The notes beneath the pieces were generated by a model. The model saw nothing but the letters and a program-made list of their open reading frames with translations, was not told the origin of the DNA and searched no databases. The position numbers were made by a program, and so were the translations under genes. This document shows, piece by piece, positions 26,008-35,209 of a stretch of DNA of 64,000 bases (the stretch's first letter is position 1; each line of letters opens with the position of its first letter). The stretch is from Opitutaceae bacterium UBA2377 (GTDB taxonomy: Bacteria; Verrucomicrobiota; Verrucomicrobiia; Opitutales; Opitutaceae), in assembly GCA_002344205.1 (NCBI GenBank), contig DDSZ01000032.1, positions 94,732-158,731 on the forward strand, written 5' to 3'.

Positions 26008-27300
26008 ATGAAAACATCTCTGCGCTTCGTTCTGCTGTTTCTCGCTCTTGCCTTGCCGGCGCTACGTAGTGCCACTGCTGACGTCCGCTGGATGTGGAGT
26101 GGTGCCCAAACGCCCGACTCGGTGCGCATCAAGGTGAAATTTGGGACTGCCGAGGCAGAGCCCTTGACGTATGTCCCGGCCGGTGAGGCGGGTGCCGTCC
26201 CGGCTCAGGTGGCGCCGGCCAGTGTGGTGCCGGCCGGCGAAGGTTGGATTGCCGACTATCACCTGCATGGGCTGCAACCCGCCACTAGCTATCACTACAC
26301 GGTTGGGGGTGTCGCCGGCCGGGTGTCCACGCTGCCACCGCCCGGTCCTGCTTCGTTCACCCTGGCGCTCAGCTCCTGTGGTGACACGGGTTCAACCCAC
26401 GAGGTTTTTCGCGCTATCGCGGCCCATGCACCGCTATTTTTCCTGCATATGGGCGATCTCCATTATGAGGACATCGCGGTGAACGATGTGGCGGTGTTTC
26501 ACGCGGCCATCGACCGCGCCCTCACTTCGCCGACGCAGGCGACCCTGTTTCGCTCCACGGCGGTCCCCTACATGTGGGATGACCATGACTTTGGTCCCAA
26601 CAACTCCGACAGCTCCTCGCCCAGCCGCGAGGCCTCCCGGCGTGCCTACCGGGAGGCCGTGCCACACCACCCGCTGGTGATTGGCGAGGACGGTCCTGTT
26701 TACCACGCCTTCACGGTGGGCCGCGTGCGTTTTATCATGTCGGACATGCGTTCGGAGCGCTCGCCCCTGACGGTGCCGGACGGCCTGGATCGCTCCATGC
26801 TCGGGGCGGAGCAGAAGGCTTGGTTTAAAGCGGAGGTCTTGGCGGCCCGCGACACGCACGCCTTGATTGTCTGGGTGAATTCCGTGCCGTGGATCGGCAC
26901 CGACAGCGGCAGCGAAAACGAGGACCGTTGGACCGGTTTCGTCACCGAGCGGGCCGAGCTGTCCGCCTTCCTTGAGGAGCACGATATCCGTAATCTTTGT
27001 GTCCTTAGCGGCGATTCCCACATGCTCGCCATTGATGACGGCACGAACAACCGCTACGGCCCCTCCGGCCGGCCGCTGTTTCCCGTCTTTCAGGCCGCTG
27101 CCCTCGACCGCAAGGGCTCGGTCAAGGGCGGGCCTTACAGCCACGGCACCTTTCCGGGCCCGGGCCAGTTCGGGCTGATGCGCGTGGTGGACGACGGCGG
27201 CCCGGAGGTCCGGGTTGAGTGGAGCGGTCGCAATCACAAGGGCGCGGAACCGGTGCGGCACAGCTTCACGGTGACCGTGCCCTCTCCCGATCCGTCCTGA
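26008..27300 (+). CDS. PhoD-like alkaline phosphatase D family protein, secreted
   Basis: 430 residues with a signal peptide (MKTSLRFVLLFLALALPALRS). An N-terminal Fn3-like strand region (about 25-110) is followed by the PhoD metallophosphatase core: SCGDTGSTHEVF, MGDLHYED, YMWDDHDFGPNNSD (the DDH motif and FGxNN typical of the family), VNSVPWIG, and LSGDSHM. PhoD enzymes are calcium/iron phosphodiesterases/monoesterases secreted to gain phosphate. Here it follows the phytase gene and another phosphoesterase. It may act on inositol phosphates or phosphodiesters. Confidence 0.88.
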   Translation: MKTSLRFVLLFLALALPALRSATADVRWMWSGAQTPDSVRIKVKFGTAEAEPLTYVPAGEAGAVPAQVAPASVVPAGEGWIADYHLHGLQPATSYHYTVGGVAGRVSTLPPPGPASFTLALSSCGDTGSTHEVFRAIAAHAPLFFLHMGDLHYEDIAVNDVAVFHAAIDRALTSPTQATLFRSTAVPYMWDDHDFGPNNSDSSSPSREASRRAYREAVPHHPLVIGEDGPVYHAFTVGRVRFIMSDMRSERSPLTVPDGLDRSMLGAEQKAWFKAEVLAARDTHALIVWVNSVPWIGTDSGSENEDRWTGFVTERAELSAFLEEHDIRNLCVLSGDSHMLAIDDGTNNRYGPSGRPLFPVFQAAALDRKGSVKGGPYSHGTFPGPGQFGLMRVVDDGGPEVRVEWSGRNHKGAEPVRHSFTVTVPSPDPS

Positions 27301-27312
27301 CCGGCACCAGCC

Positions 27313-28062
27313 ATGGCTGCGGTGAATCGCTTCCAGCAGTGCTCATTCTCCATCGTGGGCTTGGCCTGGCTTCTTGCCACCACGATGTTCGCCGGTCCGC
27401 TGACCCACTCGCACAACGACTACGAGCAAACCCGCCCGCTGCACGACGCACTGGCGGCGGGCTTGGACAGCATTGAGGCCGACGTCTGGCTGATCGACGG
27501 GCAGTTGCTTGTGGCGCACGAATACGAGGAGATCCGGCCCGGCCGCACACTGGCATCCCTCTACCTCGATCCGCTGCGCGAGCACCTGAAAACGCGGCCC
27601 ACCCGGTCGCTCATCCTTCTCATCGATGTGAAGACCGAGGCGGATTCCACCTGGCGCGCAATCGACGCCGTCCTGGCGAAATACCCCGATCTTTCCGGGC
27701 AGGTTCGGTTTATCATCTCCGGCAACCGGGCCCGCGGCCTGCTCGCCGCTGCATCGCCGCGGCGTGCCGTGATGGACGGGCGACTTGAGGATCTGGCGGA
27801 TCCAGCCACGGCGGACTGGATCCCCCTTATCAGCGACAACTGGACAAAGTATTTCTCCTGGCGGGGCGACGACGAATTCCCCGCGGCCGAGCGCGTCCGG
27901 CTCGACGAGATCGTCACCCGCACGCACGCCCAAGGACGGCTCCTGCGTTTCTGGGCCACGCCCGACCGGCCCGAGGTCTGGCGCGTCCTGCGCGCCGCGG
28001 GGGTGAGCGTCATCGGCACCGATCATCTTGCCGCGTTGCGCCGGTTCCTTGATACTCCCTGA
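27313..28062 (+). CDS. PI-PLC/glycerophosphodiester phosphodiesterase-like protein, secreted
   Basis: 249 residues with a signal peptide ending TTMFAG. HSHNDYEQTRPLHDAL supplies a catalytic-type histidine, DSIEADVWLIDG gives the ExD metal pair and LLVAHE another histidine, as in the PLC-like phosphodiesterase superfamily. RSLILLIDVKTEAD resembles the ELK segment of GDPD proteins. Members hydrolyse phosphodiesters such as phosphatidylinositol or glycerophosphodiesters. In an inositol/phosphate island it might release inositol phosphate from phosphoinositides or glycerophosphoinositol (inference). It is 12 bp after the PhoD-like gene and 2 bp before the response regulator, so all are likely co-transcribed. 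Confidence 0.8.
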   Translation: MAAVNRFQQCSFSIVGLAWLLATTMFAGPLTHSHNDYEQTRPLHDALAAGLDSIEADVWLIDGQLLVAHEYEEIRPGRTLASLYLDPLREHLKTRPTRSLILLIDVKTEADSTWRAIDAVLAKYPDLSGQVRFIISGNRARGLLAAASPRRAVMDGRLEDLADPATADWIPLISDNWTKYFSWRGDDEFPAAERVRLDEIVTRTHAQGRLLRFWATPDRPEVWRVLRAAGVSVIGTDHLAALRRFLDTP

Positions 28063-28064
28063 CC

Positions 28065-28739
28065 ATGCGAATTCTGGTCATCGAGGACGACCCCAAGCTC
28101 GCCGCCTTTGTCGCGGGCGGTCTGAAGCAGGCCGGTTTCTCCGTGGACCACGCGGCCGACGGCCTCGACGGCCTCGCGCTGGCGCGGCAGGGACATTACG
28201 CCGCCGCGGTGGTGGACCTGATGCTGCCCAAGCTGGACGGCCTCGCGCTCATCGAAATCCTCCGCGCCGAGAATAACCGCCTCCCTGTCGTCATTCTCAG
28301 CGCCCGCGCCAAGCTCGACGACCGCATCCGTGGCCTGCAGGCCGGCGGCGACGATTACCTGACGAAACCCTTCGCCTTCTCCGAGCTGCTGGCCCACCTC
28401 CAGTCCCTCATCCGTCGCACACAGCCGGGCGAAACCGCCACCGAGTTCACCGCCGGAGGCGTCACGCTCGATCTGCTCACACGCGAGGTGACGCGGGAGG
28501 GCCGCCGGCTCGACCTCCAGGCCCGTGAATTCGCGCTGCTTGAGCTGCTGCTGCGGAACGCCGGGCGCGTGTTGACCAAGACGTTCCTGCTCGAGCGGCT
28601 GTGGGATTACAGTTTCGATCCGCAGACCAACGTCGTGGATGTCCTCGTTTGCCGCCTGCGCGCGAAGGTGGACCGCGACTTCGAGGCCAAGCGCATTCAG
28701 ACCGTCCGGGGAGCGGGTTATGTTTTCAAGGTGGATTAG
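28065..28739 (+). CDS. OmpR-family response regulator
   Basis: 224 residues. The receiver domain has the acidic pair EDD (7-9), phosphoacceptor Asp51 in VVDLMLP, Ser near 81 (ILSAR) and the lysine in LTKPF. A winged-helix DNA-binding domain follows ([58 protein letters not shown]). It resembles the CusR/CopR group. It starts 2 bp after the PI-PLC-like gene and overlaps the histidine kinase by 20 bp. It may regulate the phosphatase genes upstream, but its target site was not found. Confidence 0.9.
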   Translation: MRILVIEDDPKLAAFVAGGLKQAGFSVDHAADGLDGLALARQGHYAAAVVDLMLPKLDGLALIEILRAENNRLPVVILSARAKLDDRIRGLQAGGDDYLTKPFAFSELLAHLQSLIRRTQPGETATEFTAGGVTLDLLTREVTREGRRLDLQAREFALLELLLRNAGRVLTKTFLLERLWDYSFDPQTNVVDVLVCRLRAKVDRDFEAKRIQTVRGAGYVFKVD

Positions 28740-30138
28740 GCGCCTGACCGGCGCGTTCAGCTTCCGGCTGAACCTCTACTACGCGGTCTTCTTCGGCCTG
28801 CTGGCGCTGGGCTTTCTCGCCTTCGGCTATGTCGAGCTGCTGGTGGTGCTGCGCAAGAAAGACCGTGACCTTGTCAAATCGCAGCTCGAGCAGATGGTCC
28901 TGCGCTACGAGCGCGGTGGCGTGGAACGGCTGCGCTCCGATTTTGCTGACGGTGAGGAACTGACCAAAAACGTGTTCTTCGTCCGCCTGCTCCAGCCGGA
29001 CGGACGCGCGGAAATTATCGCCTTACCCGCCGAGGATCGCAGCCGCGAGGAACTCGATCTCGCCCGTGTCACTTGGGATAGTGCGCCGAAGCAGGGCGAG
29101 CGGCCCACTTGGCAGGAAGTGCCGGCAGCCGCCGGCAGTCGCACCTGGGTTGCTTACACCGCGCGGCTGGGCGACGGCCGGCTCTTGCAGGCCGGTGCGC
29201 GCACCTCGGACCGGCGCGAGCTGCTTGATGAGTTTGTCGAAGCCTTTGGATTCGGTCTCATCCCCGCCATTCTGGCCGGGGTGCTGCTTGGCTATTGGCT
29301 GACGGTGCGTGCCATGGCTCCGGTGCGGGAGATTCTCCGCACCGTGCGGCGCATCCTTGATACCGGCGACCTCGCCGCCCGGGTGCCGGAGCGCCGCAGC
29401 GAGGACGAACTCAGCCAGCTCGTCGCCGTGCTCAATCGCATGCTGGCGCGAAACGAAGCCCTCATCCGCGGCATGCGCGAGTCGCTCGACAACGTTGCCC
29501 ACGACCTGCGCACGCCGCTTGCCCGGATGCGCGCCTCCGCCGAGCAGGCATTGCAGGCGCCGGCCGACCCCGCGGTCGCGCACGAGGCGCTGGCCGATAC
29601 CATCGAGGAGACTGAACGCGTGCTGACGATGCTGCGCACGCTCATGGATATTTCCGAGGCCGAGTCCGGTGCGATGAAGCTCCATCCCGGACCCTTGTGC
29701 GTCAACGACCTCCTCTGTGGCGCGGCTTCGCTCTACGAATACGTGGCCGAAGAGAAAAACATCCGGCTCACGGTGGATGTCGCCCCGGGTCTCGTTGTCA
29801 CCGCGGACAAGGTCCGCCTGCAGCAGGCCGTGGCCAACCTCGTGGACAACGCACTCAAATACAGCCCGGACGGCACCGCGGTGACGCTAGCGGCCTGCGG
29901 CACACCGGCCGGCGGCGTGGAGATCACCGTGCGCGACCAGGGCCCCGGCATTTCGGCAGAAGACCTGCCGCGCATTTGGGACCGGCTCTACCGTGGGGAC
30001 AAAAGCCGTTCGCAGCGCGGCCTCGGACTTGGGTTGAGCTTCGTCCGCGCCATTGCACACGCCCACGGCGGTCACGCCGAGGTCGTGGCTCCACCGGAAA
30101 CTGGCGCCACTTTTCGTATCCGACTGCCAAAATCATGA
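28720..30138 (+). CDS. Membrane sensor histidine kinase
   Basis: 472 residues from the ATG at 28720, inside the end of the regulator gene. Transmembrane helices lie at about 14-38 and 170-193, enclosing a periplasmic sensor domain of roughly 130 residues. A HAMP region with [17 protein letters not shown] follows, then the HisKA box [16 protein letters not shown] with the phosphorylated histidine, and the ATPase boxes [17 protein letters not shown] and [13 protein letters not shown]. It would sense a periplasmic or membrane signal and phosphorylate the adjacent regulator. The ligand is unknown; heavy-metal or envelope signals are common in this subgroup. Confidence 0.9.
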   Translation: MFSRWIRRLTGAFSFRLNLYYAVFFGLLALGFLAFGYVELLVVLRKKDRDLVKSQLEQMVLRYERGGVERLRSDFADGEELTKNVFFVRLLQPDGRAEIIALPAEDRSREELDLARVTWDSAPKQGERPTWQEVPAAAGSRTWVAYTARLGDGRLLQAGARTSDRRELLDEFVEAFGFGLIPAILAGVLLGYWLTVRAMAPVREILRTVRRILDTGDLAARVPERRSEDELSQLVAVLNRMLARNEALIRGMRESLDNVAHDLRTPLARMRASAEQALQAPADPAVAHEALADTIEETERVLTMLRTLMDISEAESGAMKLHPGPLCVNDLLCGAASLYEYVAEEKNIRLTVDVAPGLVVTADKVRLQQAVANLVDNALKYSPDGTAVTLAACGTPAGGVEITVRDQGPGISAEDLPRIWDRLYRGDKSRSQRGLGLGLSFVRAIAHAHGGHAEVVAPPETGATFRIRLPKS

Positions 30139-30217
30139 ACCTCATTCGCGAGCCATAGTGGCAGGGACGCGGTTCGGTGGATGTGATGCAGTCAGGAGAG
30201 TGCGGATAGCCCGCGCC

Positions 30218-30604
30218 TCAGGTTTTGGGCAGGGCGTCGGTCAGCTCGACGGCGTGCGGGTGGTTGCGCTTGTCCTTGAAACGGCGGTGGCGACGGCGGA
30301 TGAGGCGGTCGAGCTTGTCCATCAGGAGGTCGATCGACTTGTAGCAGTCCTCGGTGGCGACGCTGGCGAGCAGGTCGGGGCCGCCGATCTCGAGGTGGCC
30401 CTTGGCGATGAACTGGTCGGCGCTGCCGCGGGTCTTGTCGTGCTCGAGGTCGATGCGGATGCGGATGAGATGCTCGTTATGCCGGAGCAGGCGCTCGGCC
30501 TTCTGGGCGACGACGGCGCGCAGGGCGTCGGTGAGATCAAGGTGGATGCCGCTGACGATGAGTTTGGCGGCGAGGTCGTTGGGGGTCGTCGTGTTTTGGG
30601 TCAT
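30218..30604 (-). CDS. Ribosome hibernation-promoting factor (HPF/YfiA family)
   Basis: 128 residues from the ATG at 30604. A longer frame from 30664 adds an arginine-rich tail not seen in the family. The core has KLIVSGIHLDLTDALRAVVAQKAERLLRHNEHLIRIRI, matching HPF in segments, and DCYKSIDLLMDKLDRLIRRRHRRFKDKR with its basic surface. It lacks the long C-terminal dimerisation domain of long-form HPF, so it is the short type. It binds the 30S decoding region in stationary phase and blocks translation. No nearby rpoN or PTS genes, its usual partners, are seen. Confidence 0.85.
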   Translation of the reverse strand: MTQNTTTPNDLAAKLIVSGIHLDLTDALRAVVAQKAERLLRHNEHLIRIRIDLEHDKTRGSADQFIAKGHLEIGGPDLLASVATEDCYKSIDLLMDKLDRLIRRRHRRFKDKRNHPHAVELTDALPKT

Positions 30605-30718
30605 ACGCCAAGTTTGACTCACTCCGGTCCGGAACGTTGCCCGAAATCGGCGCCCGCCCGGCAAGTGTCACGTCGCGGACTGACCGTGATTAGCCGGGAT
30701 AATTCACCGGCGTCGGCC

Positions 30719-32857
30719 TCAGTTGGCGGGCAGCGCGATGAAAAACGTGCTGCCGCGGCCCGGTCCGGCCGATTCGGCCCAGACGCGGCCGCGATGCATC
30801 GCGACCAACTGGCGGACAATGAAGAGCCCGAGGCCGCTGGAGCCCTCGCCGGCCGTGGGGCGGGCCGAGAGGCGGGCAAACTTGCCGAACAACCGCGACT
30901 GGTCTTCTACGGTCAGGCCCGGGCCTTCGTCCTGCACCCGGATGACAATTTCCCCGGCCGCCGCGCGCGCGGCCTGCAGGTGCACGCGGCTGCCCTCCGG
31001 GCTGAATTTTGAGGCGTTGGAAAGCAGGTTGGCGACCGCGGTCGTGAGCAACTGCGGATCGCCCGCACACGCGAGGTCGCCTGTCAGGCGGAGCTCGATG
31101 CGCTGGTGCTTGGCGCGGATCTGGGCCTCATGGAGCTGCGCGAGCCCTGTCAGAAGCGTCCGCAGGTCGCACGGTTGGATCGCCGGGGCCATGCGGCCCT
31201 CCTCCAGCGCGGCGGCGTCGAGCAGGTTGCTGACCATGCCGAGCACAGAGTCCGCCGAGCGGCCCATCATGGCGGCGAGTTCGTTGGTTTCCGCATCGTC
31301 CGCATGACGTTCGGCCACGAGATCGGCCAGCGAACGGATGGCCGCGACGGGGCTGCGCAGATCATGGGCGACGATGCGCAGAACCTCGCTCTTGTATTGG
31401 TCCGCCTGCGTGGCGCGCTGGCGGTGCTGCTCGGCCTGCTCCAGGGAGTTTCGCAATTCCTGCGAGCGGCGCTGCTCGGCCTCGAGCTGCCGCTGGGCCG
31501 CCTCGACCTCGTGGAGCACGCGCAGGTTTTTCAGTTTCTGGTCGGCTTCCTGCGTGGAGCTGCGGTGCTCCAGTTCGATCACGGCCTCGCAATGCTCCAG
31601 GGCGGCCGGGAGATCACGGGCAATCTTGGCCGCGCGGTGCAGCACTTTTTGGGCGTTGAGCTGGATGCCGGTCGCATCGGTTTCCCGGCCGATGGCCAAG
31701 GCCGTCTTGGCCAGTTCGCGGGCGCGGTCCGTTTCACCGGGCCCGGCGGGATGGTCCAGCAGCAGGTCGGCGAGGGTGAGGATCGCCTCGGCCTCCAGCA
31801 GGCGGTCGCCCATGGCGTGGCGCAGCTCCAGCGCGCGTTCCGCCTGCCGGCGGGCTTCCGTGAAATCGCCGCGGGCGACCGCGAGCGCGCCGAATTCTTG
31901 GTGGCAGTAGGCCTGTCCCCAGCGGTCGTCCACTTCGAGAAACAGGGTGAGGCTGCGCTCCTGATGTTCGCGCGCCTCGTCGAGGCGGCCGAGTTTTTTC
32001 AGGGCGATGCCGAGGTTGTTGAGCGAGATGGCGAGGCTGCGCCGGTCGCCCTGCTTTTCCTTGAGTGCCAGGCTCTGGCGGTGCCAGTCGAGCGCCGCGT
32101 TGATGTCGCCGGCCGCCTCGCAGGCCGCGCCGAGGTTGTTCAGCGCCGGCATCTCGATGCGGCGGTGACCGATGCGCCGGGCCAGGTTCAGCGCGCGCTC
32201 GAAACAGGTCACGGCCTGGGCGAAGTCACCGAGGCTGTGCGCGATCGTCCCCAGGTTGTTGAAGATCACGGCTTCCGACGCGGTGTGGCCGCAGGCCTGG
32301 GCCTTGGCCAGCGAAAGCCGGGCGCAGCGCAGCGCCCGCGCCGGCTGGCCGCTCACGCGGCAGATGTTGCCGATGGCGGTGAGCGCGCCGCTCTGGCCGC
32401 GCAGGTCGCCGAGCTTCTCAAACTGCGCCAAGGCGGTCTCGGCGTGGGCGAGTCCCTCCGGGTAACGGCACAGGTAGAAAAGCGCCGTCGCCCGGACCAC
32501 GTCGGCCCACCCGGCGCCGAAATCATCACCCAGGACGTTCAGTTGGCCGGCCGCGGCAACAGATTCGTCCAAAGCTTTGCCGAAGTCCGCGCTCAGCAGG
32601 CAGCCGTAGGCGGCCCCGAGGCTGGTCCAGCCCGCGAGCCGCGCGACCGCGGGATCGTCCGCCTTCGTCTTTGCCCGCAAGGAACGTGCGGCGGCCACGG
32701 CGCGTTGCAGCCGCGGGCTGTCGAGTTCGCGCGTATCCCAGCCTGCCAGCAGTTCTTGTTCGGCGGCTTGCAGTGCGGAAAGGGAGACGGATGACACGCC
32801 ATCATTCACACGAACGCCTCCGGGCTCCGGCAACGAAAACACACCCGGGGATTTCAC
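30719..32857 (-). CDS. Cytoplasmic TPR-containing sensor histidine kinase
   Basis: 712 residues without signal or membrane segments. From about 100 to 400 there are tandem tetratricopeptide repeats, seen as recurring A-x-F-N-N-L-G patterns such as AVIFNNLGTIAHSLGDFAQAV and SLNNLGIALKKLGRLDEAREH. A coiled coil rich in Glu/Gln/Arg spans about 425-495, followed by HisKA (LRIVAHDLRSPVAAIRSL) and a HATPase domain (NLLSNASKFSPEGS, DEGPGL, GSSGLGLFIVRQL). TPR kinases relay a protein-protein or metabolic signal. No regulator gene is adjacent. It follows the NagB-like gene by 18 bp on the same strand, so both may be co-transcribed. The first ATG was taken; the true start could be slightly downstream. 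Confidence 0.85.
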   Translation of the reverse strand: MKSPGVFSLPEPGGVRVNDGVSSVSLSALQAAEQELLAGWDTRELDSPRLQRAVAAARSLRAKTKADDPAVARLAGWTSLGAAYGCLLSADFGKALDESVAAAGQLNVLGDDFGAGWADVVRATALFYLCRYPEGLAHAETALAQFEKLGDLRGQSGALTAIGNICRVSGQPARALRCARLSLAKAQACGHTASEAVIFNNLGTIAHSLGDFAQAVTCFERALNLARRIGHRRIEMPALNNLGAACEAAGDINAALDWHRQSLALKEKQGDRRSLAISLNNLGIALKKLGRLDEAREHQERSLTLFLEVDDRWGQAYCHQEFGALAVARGDFTEARRQAERALELRHAMGDRLLEAEAILTLADLLLDHPAGPGETDRARELAKTALAIGRETDATGIQLNAQKVLHRAAKIARDLPAALEHCEAVIELEHRSSTQEADQKLKNLRVLHEVEAAQRQLEAEQRRSQELRNSLEQAEQHRQRATQADQYKSEVLRIVAHDLRSPVAAIRSLADLVAERHADDAETNELAAMMGRSADSVLGMVSNLLDAAALEEGRMAPAIQPCDLRTLLTGLAQLHEAQIRAKHQRIELRLTGDLACAGDPQLLTTAVANLLSNASKFSPEGSRVHLQAARAAAGEIVIRVQDEGPGLTVEDQSRLFGKFARLSARPTAGEGSSGLGLFIVRQLVAMHRGRVWAESAGPGRGSTFFIALPAN

Positions 32858-32875
32858 CCCATGGCCCGATGACCT

Positions 32876-33805
32876 TCAATGCATCTCCGCCGAGCAGGTG
32901 CCGATGGCGGGACGGTAGAAGTTGAACTGCACGTCGGGGTGGTCGGCGAGGAGCGACATGGGCACGGCGGAGTCGGCGATCTTCTTGCCGACCATCAGGG
33001 TGGTGAGCCGCATGCCGAAGGGGTTGTCGTGCACGCCGGCATGCCAGATGGAGACTTTCTCGGCCTGCCAGGTTTCCCACGGGCCGACGCTGGCCGCCTG
33101 CGTGGGGACCAGCGACACGTTGCCGCCGCCGGAGGTGCGGGCGTTCTGGATCACGGTCATCGGGTGGAGGTCCACGATGCGGGTGCGCAGCTTGCGGTAT
33201 TCTGCGGGCGGGGGCGGCAGGTCGCGATAACGGCCGGCGCGCCGCGGGGGATCGTTGAAGGCCCAGTGCTTCACCTCGCCCTGGCCGCCCTGCATGACGA
33301 CGCAGCGCACCGACCCGAAACTGCGGCTGTAGGCGGCGAGGTCGCCGGCGGGGAAATGCAGGTTGGCCGCGGGCAGGGCGAGCTTGCGGTCAATCCGCCG
33401 GAAGCACAGGTCGAGGTCGGCCTTGGCGAAGGACAGAGGGTGGGTGAGCGGCACGGGCGCGCCGTTCTCCACCCATTCGTCCATGCCCCAGAAATGCGCG
33501 TGCTGCAGCTTGAGGCCGAGAGTGTTGATCAGCCGTGCCACGAGCGGGAGCTGTTCGGTGGGCCCGATGGGGCCGCAGATGCCGGCAGGGTTGTCGGCCG
33601 TGGCCTGTTGCCAGGCGGTGATGTATTCGAGCGCCTCGGCGAGGTAAAATTCCTCAAGGGTGTCGAACATCACGACCTTGAAGCCGGGCCGGGCGAGCTG
33701 GCGCAGGTCCTTCTCCGTGAGCCGGGCGGCGTCGGCGAGCAGTTCGGGTGCGAGGGTGGTGTAATCCCACCATCCGGGGGCGACTTTGCTGATGGGGCGG
33801 CTCAT
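32876..33805 (-). CDS. NagB-like sugar-phosphate isomerase/deaminase family protein
   Basis: 309 residues resembling glucosamine-6-phosphate deaminase-type proteins. [12 protein letters not shown] is close to the FNMDEYxG catalytic block (Asp as proton carrier), and [17 protein letters not shown] corresponds to the LGxGxxGHIAFNEPG block with substitutions. The C-terminal [26 protein letters not shown] is in the position of the phosphate-binding segment. It overlaps the PIG-L-type deacetylase gene by 4 bp, suggesting joint deacetylation and deamination of an amino sugar. A second, canonical NagB is at 48203. The divergent blocks make substrate uncertain. Confidence 0.75.
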   Translation of the reverse strand: MSRPISKVAPGWWDYTTLAPELLADAARLTEKDLRQLARPGFKVVMFDTLEEFYLAEALEYITAWQQATADNPAGICGPIGPTEQLPLVARLINTLGLKLQHAHFWGMDEWVENGAPVPLTHPLSFAKADLDLCFRRIDRKLALPAANLHFPAGDLAAYSRSFGSVRCVVMQGGQGEVKHWAFNDPPRRAGRYRDLPPPPAEYRKLRTRIVDLHPMTVIQNARTSGGGNVSLVPTQAASVGPWETWQAEKVSIWHAGVHDNPFGMRLTTLMVGKKIADSAVPMSLLADHPDVQFNFYRPAIGTCSAEMH

Positions 33806-34617
33806 GGTTTTTGCGGGGCGGGACAGGTTTGCGCGGGCAGGAGGGCGGGCAGCGGATCAAAATCCGCCGTGGCAAAACCCAGATGCGAGTGGCGCCGCCA
33901 GCCCTCGGCGTGCTCGAAGCGGCCGGATTGGGCGCCGGCTGCCCGGCCCATGGCGGTCATGCTGTCGAGGTAGGCGGACATGCCCTGCGTGGCGTCGAGC
34001 CAGGCCTGCTGGCTGCGGTGGCAGGCGAGCAAGGCGTGCTTGCGCGCCAGCACCGGGCTGATGTTGACGAAAAAATCCGCGGGCACCGGCCGGCGGAGCG
34101 CGTCGTGCAGGCCGTGCGGCAGGGCATGGTAGATGGCCACGGGTGCGGTCCACGGTGGCTGCGGCGGTTCGGTCGGGAAATTTGGCGCGGCGCGGGCGAA
34201 CGCGGCGGTGACGACCAAGCGTGCGGTGTTCTGGTGATCCTCCATGTAGTCCTCCGGCGAATGGGTGAGGATGATCGTCGGGCGGATGGCGCGCACCACT
34301 GCCGCCACCCGGCGCAATGAGGGCTCGTCGTAAAAAATCCGGAAGTCAGCGAACAGCGGCGGGTGCAGCGTGGCGTTGGCGAGCGCGGCGGACTCGCCGG
34401 CCTCGGCGCGGCGCGTGGCGATGAGTTCCTCGCGGGGCATGGTGGTGGAGCCGCAGTCACCGCTGCTCAGGTTCCAGAAATGCAGCGCCGCCCCGGCGGA
34501 TTGCAGCAGGAGCAGCGTGCCGGCCATCATGAACTCGATGTCGTCGGGGTGGGCGACGGCGGCGAGCACGACGGGGGCTTGGGCGGGGTGGTTCACGCGG
34601 AGGGGAGCGGCGGGCAA
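33802..34617 (-). CDS. PIG-L family deacetylase
   Basis: 271 residues with the zinc-binding motif AHPDDIEF (His, Asp, Asp) near residue 22-29, then [23 protein letters not shown] as in LmbE-type proteins, and the third histidine in HQNTARLVV (about 149). PIG-L enzymes remove acetyl groups from N-acetylglucosaminyl compounds, including GlcNAc-phosphatidylinositol and mycothiol-type GlcNAc-inositol. The link to inositol is intriguing given the island nearby, but its partner gene is NagB-like, pointing rather to amino-sugar salvage. It is divergent from the thioredoxin-like gene. Confidence 0.85.
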   Translation of the reverse strand: MPAAPLRVNHPAQAPVVLAAVAHPDDIEFMMAGTLLLLQSAGAALHFWNLSSGDCGSTTMPREELIATRRAEAGESAALANATLHPPLFADFRIFYDEPSLRRVAAVVRAIRPTIILTHSPEDYMEDHQNTARLVVTAAFARAAPNFPTEPPQPPWTAPVAIYHALPHGLHDALRRPVPADFFVNISPVLARKHALLACHRSQQAWLDATQGMSAYLDSMTAMGRAAGAQSGRFEHAEGWRRHSHLGFATADFDPLPALLPAQTCPAPQKP

Positions 34618-34691
34618 GGCGTAGGTTTGTCGCGCGGCCCGGTCAAGTGTCGCGGATTGCAGGCCCGCCGGTCCCGGTCATGCTCGCCGCC

Positions 34692-35186
34692 ATGAAACCG
34701 CTCCTTTTCCTCCTGTGGCTGATGTTGGTCCCGCTGGCGCTGGCTGACAATCCCGGCTGGCTGATCATCGAGGAAGAGGTGGCCGCCGCGGCGGCGAAGC
34801 CCGGCATCACCGTCGTGCATTTCTGGGCGCCGTGGTGCCCGAACAGCGCGGCCGAGCACCGGGAGCAGGGCTGGGGCAAATTCATCGCCGCGCATCCGGA
34901 GGTGCGGTTCATCTTTGTCACCGTGCGCAGCTCCGATCCCGGCTACGATTATCTGGAAGCGCGCGGCGTGGGCGGGCAGGGGAACCTCACGCTCCGGCAC
35001 CATCCCAACCATGTGCGCCGCGGCGAGGGCCGCATCACGAGTTTCATGGACATTCCGATCTCGTGGGTGCCGACCACCTGGGTCTTCCGCGAGGGCCGGC
35101 TCTGCTACGCGTTCAACTACGGCGAGGTGCGTTTCCCGCTGCTGGCGCAGCTGGTCGCGGACGCGGCGGATGACTGGAAGCACTGA
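34692..35186 (+). CDS. Secreted thioredoxin-fold protein with a single active-site cysteine
   Basis: 164 residues from the ATG at 34692, giving the signal peptide KPLLFLLWLMLVPLALA; the longer frame from 34647 adds residues ahead of it. The thioredoxin fold is marked by GITVVHFWAPWCPNSAAEH, where WCxxC has become WCPNS. The cis-proline strand is probably WVPTTWVFREGR. With only the N-terminal cysteine it cannot form the usual disulphide on its own and may act as a glutaredoxin-like monothiol or a structural protein. No partner gene is apparent. Confidence 0.75.
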   Translation: MKPLLFLLWLMLVPLALADNPGWLIIEEEVAAAAAKPGITVVHFWAPWCPNSAAEHREQGWGKFIAAHPEVRFIFVTVRSSDPGYDYLEARGVGGQGNLTLRHHPNHVRRGEGRITSFMDIPISWVPTTWVFREGRLCYAFNYGEVRFPLLAQLVADAADDWKH

Positions 35187-35209
35187 GCCAGAAGACCGCG
35201 ATTGGAACA

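Noticed and set aside
22579..28064. PhoB-type (Pho box) sites in front of the phosphatase genes
   Set aside because: I looked for direct CTGTCAT-like repeats in the gaps and found none convincing, so phosphate-starvation control is not claimed.
31106..32794. A 562-codon open frame on the + strand
   Set aside because: It is the complement of the TPR histidine kinase, whose kinase boxes are clear.
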